64,000 bases of DNA from Pseudomonas brassicacearum (GCF_000585995.1 NZ_CP007410.1:4057430-4121429); one strand, 5' to 3'. Positions 16,276-25,928 are shown, counted from the first letter of the stretch. The notes: generated by a model not told the origin, from the sequence alone. Made by a program: numbers and translations.

Positions 16276-17652
16276 CTAGCGCGCGGCTTGGCTCGCCAGG
16301 GAAAATCCAAAAGTGTTGAGCCCGTCCTTGCTGTGGGCGAACACACGTCCGCCATGCATGGACGCCACCGCCCGCACGATGGAGAGTCCCAGGCCATGGT
16401 GCGCGTCGCTTCGCGCCCTGGCGGCATCAGCCCGATAGAAACGCTCGAACAAGCGCTCCAGGTGCACGTTATCGATGGGTTCCCCGGCATTGGAAACACT
16501 CACCGTGGCCTGCACTCCACGGTTTTCCAGGCTCACCGTGATGGTGCTCGCCGGCACTGCGTAGCGCGCCGCGTTTTGCAGCAGATTGGCCAGGGAACGG
16601 TGGAAAAGACGCCGGTCGATACATACGCGCATGTCGCCGTCGATCACCACACTCAACTGTTTGTCGAGCAAAACGGGCTCCAGGTATTCCACGGTCTTCG
16701 AGGCTTCTTCATAAAGCGAGACATCACTCAACTCGGTTGCCCGCTGACCGCTTTCGGCGCCCGCCAGGAACAGCATGTCATTGACGATGGTGCCCATCCG
16801 TTCCAGCTCTTCGAGGTTCGACTGCAACAGATCCTGAAGCTCATTCACGTCCCGTCCGTGGGCCAACGCGACCTGGGTCTGCCCGATCAGGTTGGTCAGG
16901 GGCGTTCGCAGTTCGTGGGCCACATTGGCATTGAATCCTTCGAGCTGGCACCAGGCGGCTTCCTGGCGAGCCAGGGCGCCGTTGAACGACACCGCCATTT
17001 CCTGCAACTCGCTTGGCAGCGCCTCGGTGTCCAGTCGTTGTTTTGAATCGCCCGGCGGCAGACTGTTGGCCTGACGGCTCAGCCGCCTGACCGGGCCCAG
17101 GCCGAAACGCGCGATCCAGTAACCCAGCAGCGTAACCAACACAACGCCCACCGCCGACGTCAGGATCAGCGTTCTGGTGAAATGGTCCAGGGTCTTCATG
17201 AATGGCGTTGAATCGAGTCCCACGATAAAGCGCAGCTCCGGACGGTTCCCCATGGGGGCGATGGTCTTGATCGACAGCACCATGGGACGATCTCGCTCCG
17301 GTATCTCAACGGTGAAAAATCCATCCGGACGCTTCGACCAATCCTGGCCGTCCGGCATCGGCCCACCATATGTGTAGTCAGGGTCTTCAACCAGAATCCA
17401 ATAACGCACCCGCTCATCCGCGGGCGTCAGGCCATCGAGTTTCTGACGCAAACCGACCCAGAATGCCGGGGAATCGTATTTTGCAAGCACGGGGTCGAGG
17501 ACAGAATGGCGCAGGATCAACTCGTTTTGCATCTGGACTTCAAGCGATTGCTTCAAAGAGCAGCGCAACAGTGTCGCGCTGATCGCGGTGATCAGCATGA
17601 CGGCAAGGGCAAACATCAGGGCGAGTCGCTTGGCTATCGATCCTTTCATCAT
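16276..17652 (-). CDS. Sensor histidine kinase of heavy-metal type (CusS/CopS/IrlS-like)
   Basis: A 458-residue membrane kinase: a transmembrane segment at about 10-29, a periplasmic sensor region about 30-155, a second segment about 161-180, HAMP, HisKA with phospho-acceptor H246 (NVAHELRTPLTN) and an HATPase domain with N-box NLLQNAARYA and GLGLSIV. It phosphorylates the response regulator encoded upstream; the start overlaps that gene by 4 bases (ATGA). The family usually senses copper, silver or zinc/cadmium. The periplasmic domain has few Cys or His, so the signal here may not be a metal. Confidence 0.88.
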   Translation of the reverse strand: MMKGSIAKRLALMFALAVMLITAISATLLRCSLKQSLEVQMQNELILRHSVLDPVLAKYDSPAFWVGLRQKLDGLTPADERVRYWILVEDPDYTYGGPMPDGQDWSKRPDGFFTVEIPERDRPMVLSIKTIAPMGNRPELRFIVGLDSTPFMKTLDHFTRTLILTSAVGVVLVTLLGYWIARFGLGPVRRLSRQANSLPPGDSKQRLDTEALPSELQEMAVSFNGALARQEAAWCQLEGFNANVAHELRTPLTNLIGQTQVALAHGRDVNELQDLLQSNLEELERMGTIVNDMLFLAGAESGQRATELSDVSLYEEASKTVEYLEPVLLDKQLSVVIDGDMRVCIDRRLFHRSLANLLQNAARYAVPASTITVSLENRGVQATVSVSNAGEPIDNVHLERLFERFYRADAARARSDAHHGLGLSIVRAVASMHGGRVFAHSKDGLNTFGFSLASQAAR

Positions 17653-18353
17653 GGCGCCCCATTTTGCCTGCTTTCGGCTTCACGACTTTCCAGTACATAA
17701 CCCATGCCACGGACGGTATGCAGCAGCTTGCGTGGATAAGGTGCATCCACCTTGGATCGCACGCGCTTGATCGCCACTTCGACCACATTGGCGTCACTGT
17801 CGAAATTCATGTCCCAGACCTGCTCGGCAATCATCAATTTGGAAAGAATCTCACCCTGGTGTCGCGCCAGCAGGCTCAAAAGGCAGAACTCCTTGGCCGT
17901 CAGATCCAGCCGCAGCCCGGCCCGGGTGACCTTGCGTGCCTGCAGGTCGACCTCCAGGTCATCGATGCGCAAGTGCGTCGGGTCGGCGGTGTCATCGGCG
18001 CGACGCCGGATCAATGCCTGGACGCGCGCGACCAGTTCGGCGAAGGAAAAGGGTTTGGCCAGGTAATCATCGGCGCCCTCTCGCAGCCCCCGGACACGAT
18101 CATCCACCGTGCCCCTTGCCGACAACATGATGACCGGGGTTTTCTTGTGCAGGCGCAAGCCCTGCAGCACGCCGTAACCGTCCTTGCCCGGCAACATGAC
18201 ATCCAGGATCACGACGTCGTAATCCATCTCCAGCGCGTAGTGCAGGCCATCGATGCCATTCGTCGCGACATCGACAATGTAGCCGAGCTCGCTCAAGCCA
18301 CGATGCACATAAGAGGACGTCTTTTCTTCGTCCTCAATGATGAGCAAACGCAT
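17649..18353 (-). CDS. OmpR/CusR-family response regulator
   Basis: A 234-residue two-domain regulator with receiver (phospho-acceptor D51 in VVILDVMLPGKDGYG, conserved acidic IIEDEE at 5-10, Lys in DDYLAKPF) and C-terminal winged helix (DLTAKEFCLLSLLARHQGE). It most resembles heavy-metal response regulators CusR, CopR and IrlR. First gene of the pair with the kinase. A perfect CTGACA-N4-TGTCAG palindrome about 130 bases upstream suggests self-control. Confidence 0.9.
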   Translation of the reverse strand: MRLLIIEDEEKTSSYVHRGLSELGYIVDVATNGIDGLHYALEMDYDVVILDVMLPGKDGYGVLQGLRLHKKTPVIMLSARGTVDDRVRGLREGADDYLAKPFSFAELVARVQALIRRRADDTADPTHLRIDDLEVDLQARKVTRAGLRLDLTAKEFCLLSLLARHQGEILSKLMIAEQVWDMNFDSDANVVEVAIKRVRSKVDAPYPRKLLHTVRGMGYVLESREAESRQNGAP

Positions 18354-18481
18354 CGGGTAACTCCTCTGTGGAAGCAGCGCGGGTCCTGACAGTCCCTGAT
18401 TTATGTCTCAAGCGATCCGAGCAGGCGTGTAGACCATCCACCAGCCTATAGGACAAAGGTGTCCTGGGGCTGACCGCTTCC

Positions 18482-18495
18482 TGACATTCTTGTCA
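18482..18495. promoter_or_regulatory. CusR-box-like palindrome TGACA-N4-TGTCA upstream of the response regulator
   Basis: TGACATTCTTGTCA at 18482-18495, with C and G also pairing outside, has the same half-sites and spacing as the E. coli CusR box (TGACA-N4-TGTCA). The rest of the 300-base gap at 18354-18654 shows no gene. The likely function is autoregulation of the two-component operon. Confidence 0.55.
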
Positions 18496-18654
18496 GAATT
18501 GACCGGGCGCCCGTCTGGGCCGACCAACTGCAGGTGAACGCAGCGATGGCGAATTCCTTCCTGTTGAATAGTTGCCTTTAAGCCCCACACACTTTATCGA
18601 TTAAGTTTCTCTTAACGTTTAATTGATCATGTGCCGACAACAATGTGCAGTGCA

Positions 18655-19047
18655 TCATTCCGCCTCGTGGCAACAAACGCATATTTTATTGCCTTCGGGA
18701 TCTCGAAAGTACGCACCATAATAATCCGGGTGGTATTCCGGCCTCAGGCCTGGAGCCCCTTCGCAAGTTCCGTCCAATGTCAACGCCAAGGCATAAGCCG
18801 TGTTTACGCTCTGCCGATCAGGCGCCAACAAAGCAATCATTTGCCCGTTGCCTGGAGATGCTGATTCGCCATTGAAAGGCTTGCCCACCACGATCAGAGG
18901 ACGTGGGGTGTCTGGGTGTTTCCAGGCCGCCCAGGGTCGCTCAAGGTCGGTGAACTTGGACTCGAGCCCCAGGGTTTGCAGGACCCCTTGATAAAACACA
19001 AGCGCTCGCCTGAAGTCATTCACTCCGATGAATACGTGTGAAATCAT
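18655..19047 (-). CDS. VOC-family (glyoxalase/bleomycin-resistance-like) protein
   Basis: A 130-residue VOC-fold protein: N-terminal SHVFIGVNDFRRALVFYQ and a late FRDPEGNKICVCCHE segment that carries the usual metal-ligand Glu/His positions. AGGAAG precedes the ATG at 19047. Members bind a metal and act on small electrophiles or sequester drugs; the substrate cannot be assigned. It stands alone, facing away from the GST gene. Confidence 0.87.
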   Translation of the reverse strand: MISHVFIGVNDFRRALVFYQGVLQTLGLESKFTDLERPWAAWKHPDTPRPLIVVGKPFNGESASPGNGQMIALLAPDRQSVNTAYALALTLDGTCEGAPGLRPEYHPDYYGAYFRDPEGNKICVCCHEAE

Positions 19048-19225
19048 TTTTCTTCCTATAAGGATATTCAGTTCTACCTAATATCACTTCCAGCTCTCCG
19101 TCAAGGATGCGCAAGGCGAGCAATAAGGTATTCCGATCAGGAATACGCCCATAAAAATCATGCATTTTATTTATCGCCGGGGAACTCGTAGGGTGTGCCC
19201 TTCAATGCATATGGAGATGACCGCC

Positions 19226-19858
19226 GTGAGTAATTCCCGCCTGCGCCTTTACGTTGACTCTCAATTCACCAGCCCGTATGCCATGTCGGTTTTCGTGGTG
19301 CTACGCGAAAAGGGCATCGAATTTGAAATGAGCCCGATAGATCTCGAAGTCTCCGAAAACCAGACAGAGGGCTATGCCAACCTTTCGCTGACTCAGCGCG
19401 TACCTACACTCGTGCATGGCGACTTTGCCCTGTCTGAATCTTCGGCGATCACTGAGTATCTGGAAGAGGTATTTCCTCTGCCGCCGGTTTACCCACAAGA
19501 CCGCCTGCAGCGGGCGAAGGCACGACAAGTCCAGGCCTGGTTGCGCAGTGACCTGTTGCCGATCCGACAGGAGCGTTCCACATTGGTGGTGTTTTATGGC
19601 CTCAAATCAGCGCCCTTGTCGTCCCTTGCCGAATCGGCAGCACGCAAGTTGATCGGTGCCGCACAAACGCTGCTGGCCGACAGCCCAGAGTACCTGTTCG
19701 GTCAATGGTCGATTGCCGATGTGGACCTGGCGTTGATGCTCAACCGACTGATACTCAATGGTGACCCAGTGCCCACGGCGTTGGTGGAATACGCGCAGCG
19801 CCAATGGCAACGACCAGCCGTCCAGGAGTGGGTCCATCTGCAGCGTCCGGCGCTGTAG
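19226..19858 (+). CDS. yfcF: Glutathione S-transferase, YfcF type
   Basis: A 210-residue GST with thioredoxin-like N-domain and helical C-domain. It agrees with YfcF in LRLYVDSQFTSPYAMSVFV, LSESSAITEYLEE, QVQAWLRSDLLPIR and DVDLALMLNRL, recalled from the E. coli protein. The GTG at 19226 is chosen because GGAG sits 9 bases before it and the reading starts at the family N-terminus; the frame is open from 19160. YfcF-type GSTs show glutathione-dependent peroxidase activity, so an oxidative-stress role is likely. Confidence 0.87.
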   Translation: MSNSRLRLYVDSQFTSPYAMSVFVVLREKGIEFEMSPIDLEVSENQTEGYANLSLTQRVPTLVHGDFALSESSAITEYLEEVFPLPPVYPQDRLQRAKARQVQAWLRSDLLPIRQERSTLVVFYGLKSAPLSSLAESAARKLIGAAQTLLADSPEYLFGQWSIADVDLALMLNRLILNGDPVPTALVEYAQRQWQRPAVQEWVHLQRPAL

Positions 19859-19985
19859 CCTGCCCCCTTATCATTTCAAGCAGAGCGACTCAGCGCCAAT
19901 CCCGCAGCCCTCTCCTCTGCGCAAAACCCTCAAAGCAGCCATTAAATGGCAGAATCCTCCAATCATGAATCTTTTGGAGGCCACA

Positions 19986-21839
19986 ATGCTTCGTGTGTTT
20001 GAACGAAGACTCGACCCTTTCCCACCCGATGAAGCACCACCGCCCCCTGTCGGCCTGGTACGGTTCCTGTGGGCCTGCACCCGAGGCGCCCGTGGCTACA
20101 TGCTCGCGTTCGCGCTGCTCAGTGCCAGTGTGTCGATTTATGAAGCCTGGTTGTTTTCCTTCCTCGGGCAGGTCGTGGACCTGCTCTCGACCTGGAAAGC
20201 GGGTGGCGATGCGCAAGGGCAGGAAAGTCGAGTGTTGTGGGGCATCGGCATCGTGTTGCTCACCAGCATCGGGCTGGTGGCGCTGCGCACGATGGTGCAG
20301 CACCAGGTATTGGCGATCAATCTGCCGCTGCGCCTGCGCTGGGATTTCCATCGCCTCATGCTGCGGCAAAGCCTTTCATTTTTTTCCGACGAATTCTCCG
20401 GCCGGGTGACGACCAAGGTGATGCAAACAGCGCTCGCCGTGCGCGAAGTCCTGTTCACCCTCATCGAAATCGCACCCGGAATCGGGGTGTACTTCATCGC
20501 GATCATTGCACTGGCCGGCGGCTTCGCCCTGAAATTGATGCTGCCGTTCCTTGCCTGGATCGCATTGTTCGGCCTGGCCATGCTGTACTTCGTGCCACGC
20601 CTGGGGCAAGTCGGCCAGGAACAGGCCCACGCGCGGTCATCGATGACCGGGCGCATCTCGGACGCCTACACCAACATCACCACCGTGAAGCTGTTTTCGC
20701 ACTCCAAACGTGAGGCGCATTTCGCGCGCGCGGCCATGGAGGATTTCAAGCTCACCGGCTTTCGCCAGATGCGCCTGGTCAGCCAGTTCGAAATCGTCAA
20801 CCAGGCACTGGTGGTCGCGTTGATCATTGGTGCCGGCGGCTATGCCCTGTGGCTGTGGCACCAGGGCCAAGTCGGCACCGGGGCCGTGGCGGCGATTACT
20901 GCCATGGCGTTGCGTATCAACGGCATGTCGCACTGGATCATGTGGCAAATGACCGCGCTGTTCGAAAGCATCGGCACCGTGCAGGATGGCATGGCGACGT
21001 TGACCCTTGGCCCCAAGGTGGTGGATGCGCCCGATGCCCGCGTGCTGGTGCCCACTGGCGGCGCGGTGACCTTCGACAATGTCAGCTTCAACTACAACGG
21101 TGAACGCCAGGTGCTCGATGGCCTGAGCCTGGATATCCGCCCAGGCGAAAAGATCGGCCTGGTGGGCCGCTCCGGTGCCGGCAAGTCCACGCTGATCAAC
21201 CTGCTGCTGCGCTTCTACGACGTGGACAGCGGTGAGATTCGCATCGACGGTCAAAACATCGCCCAGGTGACGCAGGACAGCCTGCGCAGCGCCATCGGCA
21301 TGGTCACCCAGGACACCTCCCTGCTGCACCGTTCCATACGCGACAACATCGCCTACGGCCGTCCGGATGCGACCGACGAGCAGATCCGCAGGGCCGCGGC
21401 CAACGCCCAGGCCGATGGCTTCATCAGTCAACTGAGCGACCGCCAAGGTCATAACGGCTATGACACCTTGGTGGGCGAGCGCGGCATCAAGCTGTCGGGC
21501 GGCCAGCGTCAACGCATTGCCATCGCCCGGGTGATGCTCAAGAACGCCCCTATCCTGTTGCTTGACGAGGCCACCAGTGCCCTGGATTCGGAAGTCGAAG
21601 TCGCCATCCAGGAAAGCCTCGATGAAATGATGGAAGGCAAGACCGTCATCGCCATCGCCCATCGACTGTCAACGATCGCAGCCATGGACCGACTGATTGT
21701 CATGGATGAGGGACGTATCATCGAACAAGGTACCCATGCCGAGCTGCTGGCGAGAAACGGCATTTACGCGCGGCTGTGGCATCACCAGAGCGGTGGGTTT
21801 CTGGGCGAGGATCGGGGGGTGGTCGAGGCGGTGGAATAG
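19986..21839 (+). CDS. ABC transporter, fused permease and ATPase (MsbA/MDR-like exporter half)
   Basis: A 617-residue type IV ABC exporter half. Six membrane spans (about 30-330) are followed by an ATPase with Walker A GRSGAGKST, signature LSGGQRQRIAIARVML, Walker B LLLDEATSALD and switch His in AIAHRLST. GGAGG lies 5 bases before the ATG at 19986; the longer open frame back to 19758 overlaps yfcF and is not used. Expected to work as a homodimer exporting a lipid or drug; the substrate is unknown. Confidence 0.88.
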   Translation: MLRVFERRLDPFPPDEAPPPPVGLVRFLWACTRGARGYMLAFALLSASVSIYEAWLFSFLGQVVDLLSTWKAGGDAQGQESRVLWGIGIVLLTSIGLVALRTMVQHQVLAINLPLRLRWDFHRLMLRQSLSFFSDEFSGRVTTKVMQTALAVREVLFTLIEIAPGIGVYFIAIIALAGGFALKLMLPFLAWIALFGLAMLYFVPRLGQVGQEQAHARSSMTGRISDAYTNITTVKLFSHSKREAHFARAAMEDFKLTGFRQMRLVSQFEIVNQALVVALIIGAGGYALWLWHQGQVGTGAVAAITAMALRINGMSHWIMWQMTALFESIGTVQDGMATLTLGPKVVDAPDARVLVPTGGAVTFDNVSFNYNGERQVLDGLSLDIRPGEKIGLVGRSGAGKSTLINLLLRFYDVDSGEIRIDGQNIAQVTQDSLRSAIGMVTQDTSLLHRSIRDNIAYGRPDATDEQIRRAAANAQADGFISQLSDRQGHNGYDTLVGERGIKLSGGQRQRIAIARVMLKNAPILLLDEATSALDSEVEVAIQESLDEMMEGKTVIAIAHRLSTIAAMDRLIVMDEGRIIEQGTHAELLARNGIYARLWHHQSGGFLGEDRGVVEAVE

Positions 21840-21878
21840 TCACGCTTGCCGATAGCGTGGTTGCAACGACAGTTCATG

Positions 21879-21898
21879 TGCCCTGCCACTGCAGGGCA
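21879..21898. terminator. Stem-loop between convergent exporter and lipoprotein genes
   Basis: TGCCCTGC at 21879-21886 pairs with GCAGGGCA at 21891-21898 around a CACT loop. The position between convergent genes suits a bidirectional terminator, but no T-run follows. Confidence 0.4.
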
Positions 21899-21967
21899 TG
21901 CTCGATATCGCGCTATGTCCTGTGTTGCTGGAGCTACTCTCCCGACGTGTTCGATCGATAAGCGCCA

Positions 21968-22873
21968 TCAGCTACAGGACTTCTTGCCACATATTCCATT
22001 CATGCGTCGGGTGTCTCGAGGCGAAAATATGAGCGGCGCCTGGATATCCTGCACGCCCGAACTGTCAGTCAGCGGCGCGGAGTCGCCCATCGTGATCTGT
22101 TGCGCTGCCTCCATGATCCACTTGTCCACATTGGTATCGCCCGAACCCTTGATCATCGTCACCTGAGGTACGCCGCTGTCTGATTTGAAGCGATAGGACA
22201 ACGTGACTTTTTTCACTTCGCCCGTGGCATTGACCGCCTCGAACACCTCACGAACAGCCAGACGGCGGCGTTGATGATTGATGAACCCTGTAAGCCATAT
22301 TTGCTGATAACGCTTTTCCTGCGCTTCATTGAGCGGCTGCCCTGCTTTGCGCAATCGGTTCATGGCTTCCCACGCGTCATCACGAAAGGACTCGGTCGAA
22401 TCCAGATACAACGCCAAAGCTCCAGGCAGGTCCTGCGGGCCACCCTTGCCTTCCTCCATCAATCGGCCAAGGGGCAGCGCGGCGTTCTTACCCGAGAGGC
22501 GATAGAACTCACGCGCCTTGGCGTAATCCACGGGCTCGCCTTCACCAAGCTCGGCCATCCGCCCCAGTAGAATATTGCTGCTCGGGCTCAGCTTGGCGGA
22601 CTCAACGAACAGAGCCCGGGCCTTGCTGAAATCCTGATCAACGCCGTTTCCGCCCTCTTGATACAACTTGCCCAGCATGGCCTGGCACGTGGCATTGCCA
22701 TAATCGGCATATCGCTCGATGTAAAGCAGATGGTCCTGTTCGAAGGGCCTCGCACCGACGAACAACATGCAGCGTAAGTTGACGAGCGAGGAGTCGAAAT
22801 CATCAGGCCGGGTAAGGCTCTGGCAACCTGTGACCGCGGTGACAAGCAATAGGAGAAAGGCAATTTTGAACAT
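21968..22873 (-). CDS. Lipoprotein with Sel1-like repeats and TonB-like C-terminal domain
   Basis: A 301-residue predicted lipoprotein: lipobox VTGC with Cys17, then Sel1-like repeats (about residues 55-165; YGNATCQAMLGKLYQEG, NILLGRMAELGEG, ALPLGRLMEEGKGG), then a C-terminal region (about 205-275) with a beta-rich TonB-C-like look (GEVKKVTLSYRFKSDSG). Such proteins sit in the outer or inner membrane and mediate protein contacts. Function unknown. Stands alone. Confidence 0.8.
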   Translation of the reverse strand: MFKIAFLLLLVTAVTGCQSLTRPDDFDSSLVNLRCMLFVGARPFEQDHLLYIERYADYGNATCQAMLGKLYQEGGNGVDQDFSKARALFVESAKLSPSSNILLGRMAELGEGEPVDYAKAREFYRLSGKNAALPLGRLMEEGKGGPQDLPGALALYLDSTESFRDDAWEAMNRLRKAGQPLNEAQEKRYQQIWLTGFINHQRRRLAVREVFEAVNATGEVKKVTLSYRFKSDSGVPQVTMIKGSGDTNVDKWIMEAAQQITMGDSAPLTDSSGVQDIQAPLIFSPRDTRRMNGICGKKSCS

Positions 22874-22991
22874 GCTTCCATGCGTCCAATGAATGAGAAA
22901 GAAAACATTATGCCGTCAACCAGGCGGACGATCTATCATGAGCCAACGTTCATGACACACATTTCTGACGACTCGCCGGGAAACCGTATCC

Positions 22992-23897
22992 ATGAGAGAC
23001 CTGCCGCCGACCGCCACATTGCGTGCCTTTGAAGTCGCCACCCGGCACGCGACCTTTACCTCTGCTGCCCAAGAGCTGCACGTTACGCAAAGCGCGGTCA
23101 GTCACCAGCTCAAGCATCTCGAGGACCTTTGGGGATTGCAATTGTTCGAGCGTGGCAAGTCCTTAAGCCTCACGGCAGCCGGGGCTACGCTGGCGCCCAT
23201 CGTGCGGGAATTCTTCATGAGCCTGGAGGCGACCCTGGGCGATCTGCGCGAGCAAAAAGGCAGGGTCCGACTCGAAGTCAGCACCACGTATTCCTTCGCA
23301 CTGAAGTGGCTGCTGCCACGCTTGCCGAGTCTCTCCCGCCTGCATCCCGAGCTGTTGGTCTCATTGGACACCACGGACAAGATCATCCACTTCTCCAACG
23401 CCCAAGCCGATGTCGCGATCCGGCTCGGCAAGGGCATTTACCCGGGCCTGCATTCAGAGTTTCTGTTCGGCGAGCAGGTGTTTCCGGTGGCAAGTCCCGA
23501 TCTTTTGCAGCGCTTCGGAACACCGCGCAGCCCTGCCGACTTGTTGCACTACCCGCTGCTGACCCGAGATGGCGCCGAGCTGGTGCCGAAATGGGAGGTC
23601 TGGTTTCAAAAGGTCGGGCTGGAGTTTTTGCCACTCAAGGAAAGCGTCAGGTTTGGGGATACCAACATGACGGTCGAGGCCGCGTTGCTCGGCCAGGGCG
23701 TCGCCTTGGTGCGCAGCGGGCATGTTGAAAGCGAAATCAGCGATGGTCGCCTGGTGCGGCTGTTCGATGTGCAGTTCCCATCACCGCTTGCCTACTATTT
23801 CGTCTGCCCAAGGGGCACCGAATCGCAGCCGCACATCGTCAACTTTCGCCAGTGGCTGATAGGTGAAGCGCTGAAAGTCCAACGAGCTTATGGGTAA
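22992..23897 (+). CDS. LysR-family regulator, GcvA-like
   Basis: A 301-residue LysR protein whose N-terminus (LPPTATLRAFEVATRHATFT, then VTQSAVSHQLKHLE) is that of the GcvA/AmpR-like subgroup. No strong ribosome site was seen before the ATG at 22992, but the reading begins at the expected family position. Downstream on the same strand is an EamA transporter gene 77 bases on, which could be its target. Confidence 0.86.
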   Translation: MRDLPPTATLRAFEVATRHATFTSAAQELHVTQSAVSHQLKHLEDLWGLQLFERGKSLSLTAAGATLAPIVREFFMSLEATLGDLREQKGRVRLEVSTTYSFALKWLLPRLPSLSRLHPELLVSLDTTDKIIHFSNAQADVAIRLGKGIYPGLHSEFLFGEQVFPVASPDLLQRFGTPRSPADLLHYPLLTRDGAELVPKWEVWFQKVGLEFLPLKESVRFGDTNMTVEAALLGQGVALVRSGHVESEISDGRLVRLFDVQFPSPLAYYFVCPRGTESQPHIVNFRQWLIGEALKVQRAYG

Positions 23898-23974
23898 TGT
23901 GCATGAGGTTTAACTCATGACGTAATGAGGAGACTTCGCTGTAGTCCGGGCATCTGGGCTGCTTAAAATGGTGC

Positions 23975-24802
23975 ATGCCTATCCATATCACCTTGCTGGT
24001 TCTTTTCGCCGCGCTCCTGCATGCCAGCTGGAATGCGCTACTGCGTGGCGGCGCCGATCGGCTGTGGTCAATGACGATCATGTGCATCGCAGTCGCCATC
24101 GCCAGTGCCGTCGCCGCGGCGTTCATGGTGCCGCCAGCGGCTGCCAGTTGGGGCTATGCGGTGCTTTCGGCGTTGCTGCATGTCGGCTACAACCTGTTTC
24201 TGGTGCGCAGCTACCGGGTCGGTGACCTGGGGCAGACCTATCCGATTGCGCGTGGATCGTCACCGGTGTTGATCACCCTGGGCGCCGCCGTCTTTGCCGG
24301 AGAAAGCATCGTCCCCGGCGCGCTACTCGGTATTGCGCTGGTGTCGGGCGGAATCATTTCGCTGGCCTTCAGGGGGCGCCAGCTATCGGTGCCCGGCCTG
24401 CCCTATGCCTTGGGAACGGGCTGCTTCATCGCTGCCTACAGCGTCACCGACGGCATTGGCACCCGGCTTTCCGGCGCGCCGCTCGCCTACACGGTGTGGA
24501 TGTGCGCCTTGTGGGGCGTGCTGATGCCTGCGGTGTACATCGGCCTGCGCGACGCCCGCAGTTTATTCGCCGTCCGGCCCGGTACATTGACCGCCTTGTT
24601 CGGCGGGTTGGTCTCGTTGCTGGCCTATGGAATCGTCATCTACGCCATGAACGAAGCGCCCTTGGGCGCGGTATCGGCATTGCGCGAAACCAGCGTGCTG
24701 TTCGCGGCGTTGATTGGCTACGTGTTCCTCGGCGAGACACTCACCGCTCGCCGGCTCCTGGCGTGCGCAGTGATCGCCAGCGGCACCCTCATCATCGGCT
24801 GA
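23975..24802 (+). CDS. DMT-superfamily transporter, EamA type
   Basis: A 275-residue inner-membrane protein with about 10 hydrophobic spans and two EamA halves; the second ends LGAVSALRETSVLFAALIGYVFLGE, whose last part is typical of the family. Members export amino acids or other metabolites. The ribosome site is weak. It is followed 37 bases downstream by an SDR gene on the same strand, so the two may be cotranscribed. Confidence 0.85.
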   Translation: MPIHITLLVLFAALLHASWNALLRGGADRLWSMTIMCIAVAIASAVAAAFMVPPAAASWGYAVLSALLHVGYNLFLVRSYRVGDLGQTYPIARGSSPVLITLGAAVFAGESIVPGALLGIALVSGGIISLAFRGRQLSVPGLPYALGTGCFIAAYSVTDGIGTRLSGAPLAYTVWMCALWGVLMPAVYIGLRDARSLFAVRPGTLTALFGGLVSLLAYGIVIYAMNEAPLGAVSALRETSVLFAALIGYVFLGETLTARRLLACAVIASGTLIIG

Positions 24803-24839
24803 CACAACTCATTTCTCACCGTTGCAGGAGGTACTCTCG

Positions 24840-25601
24840 ATGGAAAACGTCTCGCAGGCACCGCTGATTCTAATAACCGGTGGCAGTCGCGGAGTGGGTG
24901 CCGCCACTGCGCGCCTGGCCGCCGAACAAGGCTATGACGTCGCGATCAGCTACGTTGCCAACGAGCCCGCGGCGCTGGCTGTGGTGGCGGATGTGGAGGC
25001 CTTGGGACGCCGGGCGCTGGCCATCCGGGCCGACAGCGCGGACCCCGGGCAGGTCGCGGATTTGTTCGCGGCCATCGATCGCTCGTTCGGGCGCATCGAC
25101 GTATTGGTCAATAACGCTGGGGTACTGGCGCTGCAATCACGCCTCGAGGACCTCGGCTTCGAGCGCATGCAGCGCATCTTCGCGGTCAACGCCATTGGCC
25201 CGATGCTCTGCGCACAGCAGGCGGTGAAGCGCATGTCTAACCGGCACAACGGTCCGGGTGGAGTGGTGATCAACATTTCTTCGGCATCCGCGCGCCTGGG
25301 CAGCCCCAATGAATATGTCGACTACGCGGCGTCCAAGGGAGCCCTGGAGACCTTCACCATCGGCTTGGCCAAAGAGGTGGCCCGGGAAGGAATACGCGTC
25401 AACTGTATTCGCCCCGGCCACATCTACACCGAAATGCATGCCAGCGGCGGCGAGCCGGGGCGGGTCGATCGCGTCAAGGACTCGATCCCCATGGGCCGCG
25501 GTGGCCAGCCGGAGGAAGTGGCGCGGGCCATCCTGTGGCTGGCCAGCGCGCAGGCGTCGTTCGTGACCGGTACGTTCCTCGATGTCACCGGTGGTAAGTG
25601 A
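24840..25601 (+). CDS. ygfF: SDR oxidoreductase, YgfF-like
   Basis: A 253-residue classical SDR with TGGSRGVG cofactor motif, NNAG and YVDYAASKG active site. The stretch RPGHIYTEMHASGGEPGRVD is the signature of the E. coli YgfF group. AGGAGG precedes the ATG at 24840. Members are predicted sugar or alcohol dehydrogenases; no firm substrate is known to me. Its position after the EamA gene suggests a shared transcript. Confidence 0.86.
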   Translation: MENVSQAPLILITGGSRGVGAATARLAAEQGYDVAISYVANEPAALAVVADVEALGRRALAIRADSADPGQVADLFAAIDRSFGRIDVLVNNAGVLALQSRLEDLGFERMQRIFAVNAIGPMLCAQQAVKRMSNRHNGPGGVVINISSASARLGSPNEYVDYAASKGALETFTIGLAKEVAREGIRVNCIRPGHIYTEMHASGGEPGRVDRVKDSIPMGRGGQPEEVARAILWLASAQASFVTGTFLDVTGGK

Positions 25602-25682
25602 GTGGTGGCCAGACCCGCTTGCACAAAATCGCACCAATAGTATGATAAAAATCACATCGACATAGTTTCTTAGGAGCAATCC

Positions 25683-25928
25683 ATGGCCACTGTACGAAAA
25701 ACTATCACCGTGACTGACCAGCAGGATAGCTGGATAAAATCGCAGATCGACGCGGGTCATTACACCAATGACAGCGAGTACATTCGCGACTTGATCCGTC
25801 GTGAGCAGGAACGTAGCGCCGAGGTAGACGCCATCCGCGCAGCGTTGCTTGAGGGAGAAGCCAGTGGCAGAGCTCGCCCTTTCGACCCCGAGGTATTCAA
25901 ACAGAGGATGCTGAAGGTTCATGGCTGA
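25683..25928 (+). CDS. ParD-family antitoxin
   Basis: An 81-residue ribbon-helix-helix protein of the ParD/CopG group: N-terminal strand VRKTITVTDQQDSWIKSQID followed by YTNDSEYIRDLIRREQ. AGGAG is well placed before the ATG. It overlaps the toxin gene by 8 bases, the standard layout of parDE modules. It binds and neutralises the ParE toxin and represses the shared promoter; the AT-rich 25602-25682 stretch is the likely operator. Confidence 0.93.
   Translation: MATVRKTITVTDQQDSWIKSQIDAGHYTNDSEYIRDLIRREQERSAEVDAIRAALLEGEASGRARPFDPEVFKQRMLKVHG

Noticed and set aside
20637..21662. Minus-strand open frame of about 341 codons within the ABC exporter gene
   Set aside because: It runs antisense to the Walker motifs of the exporter, and the translation shows no domain.
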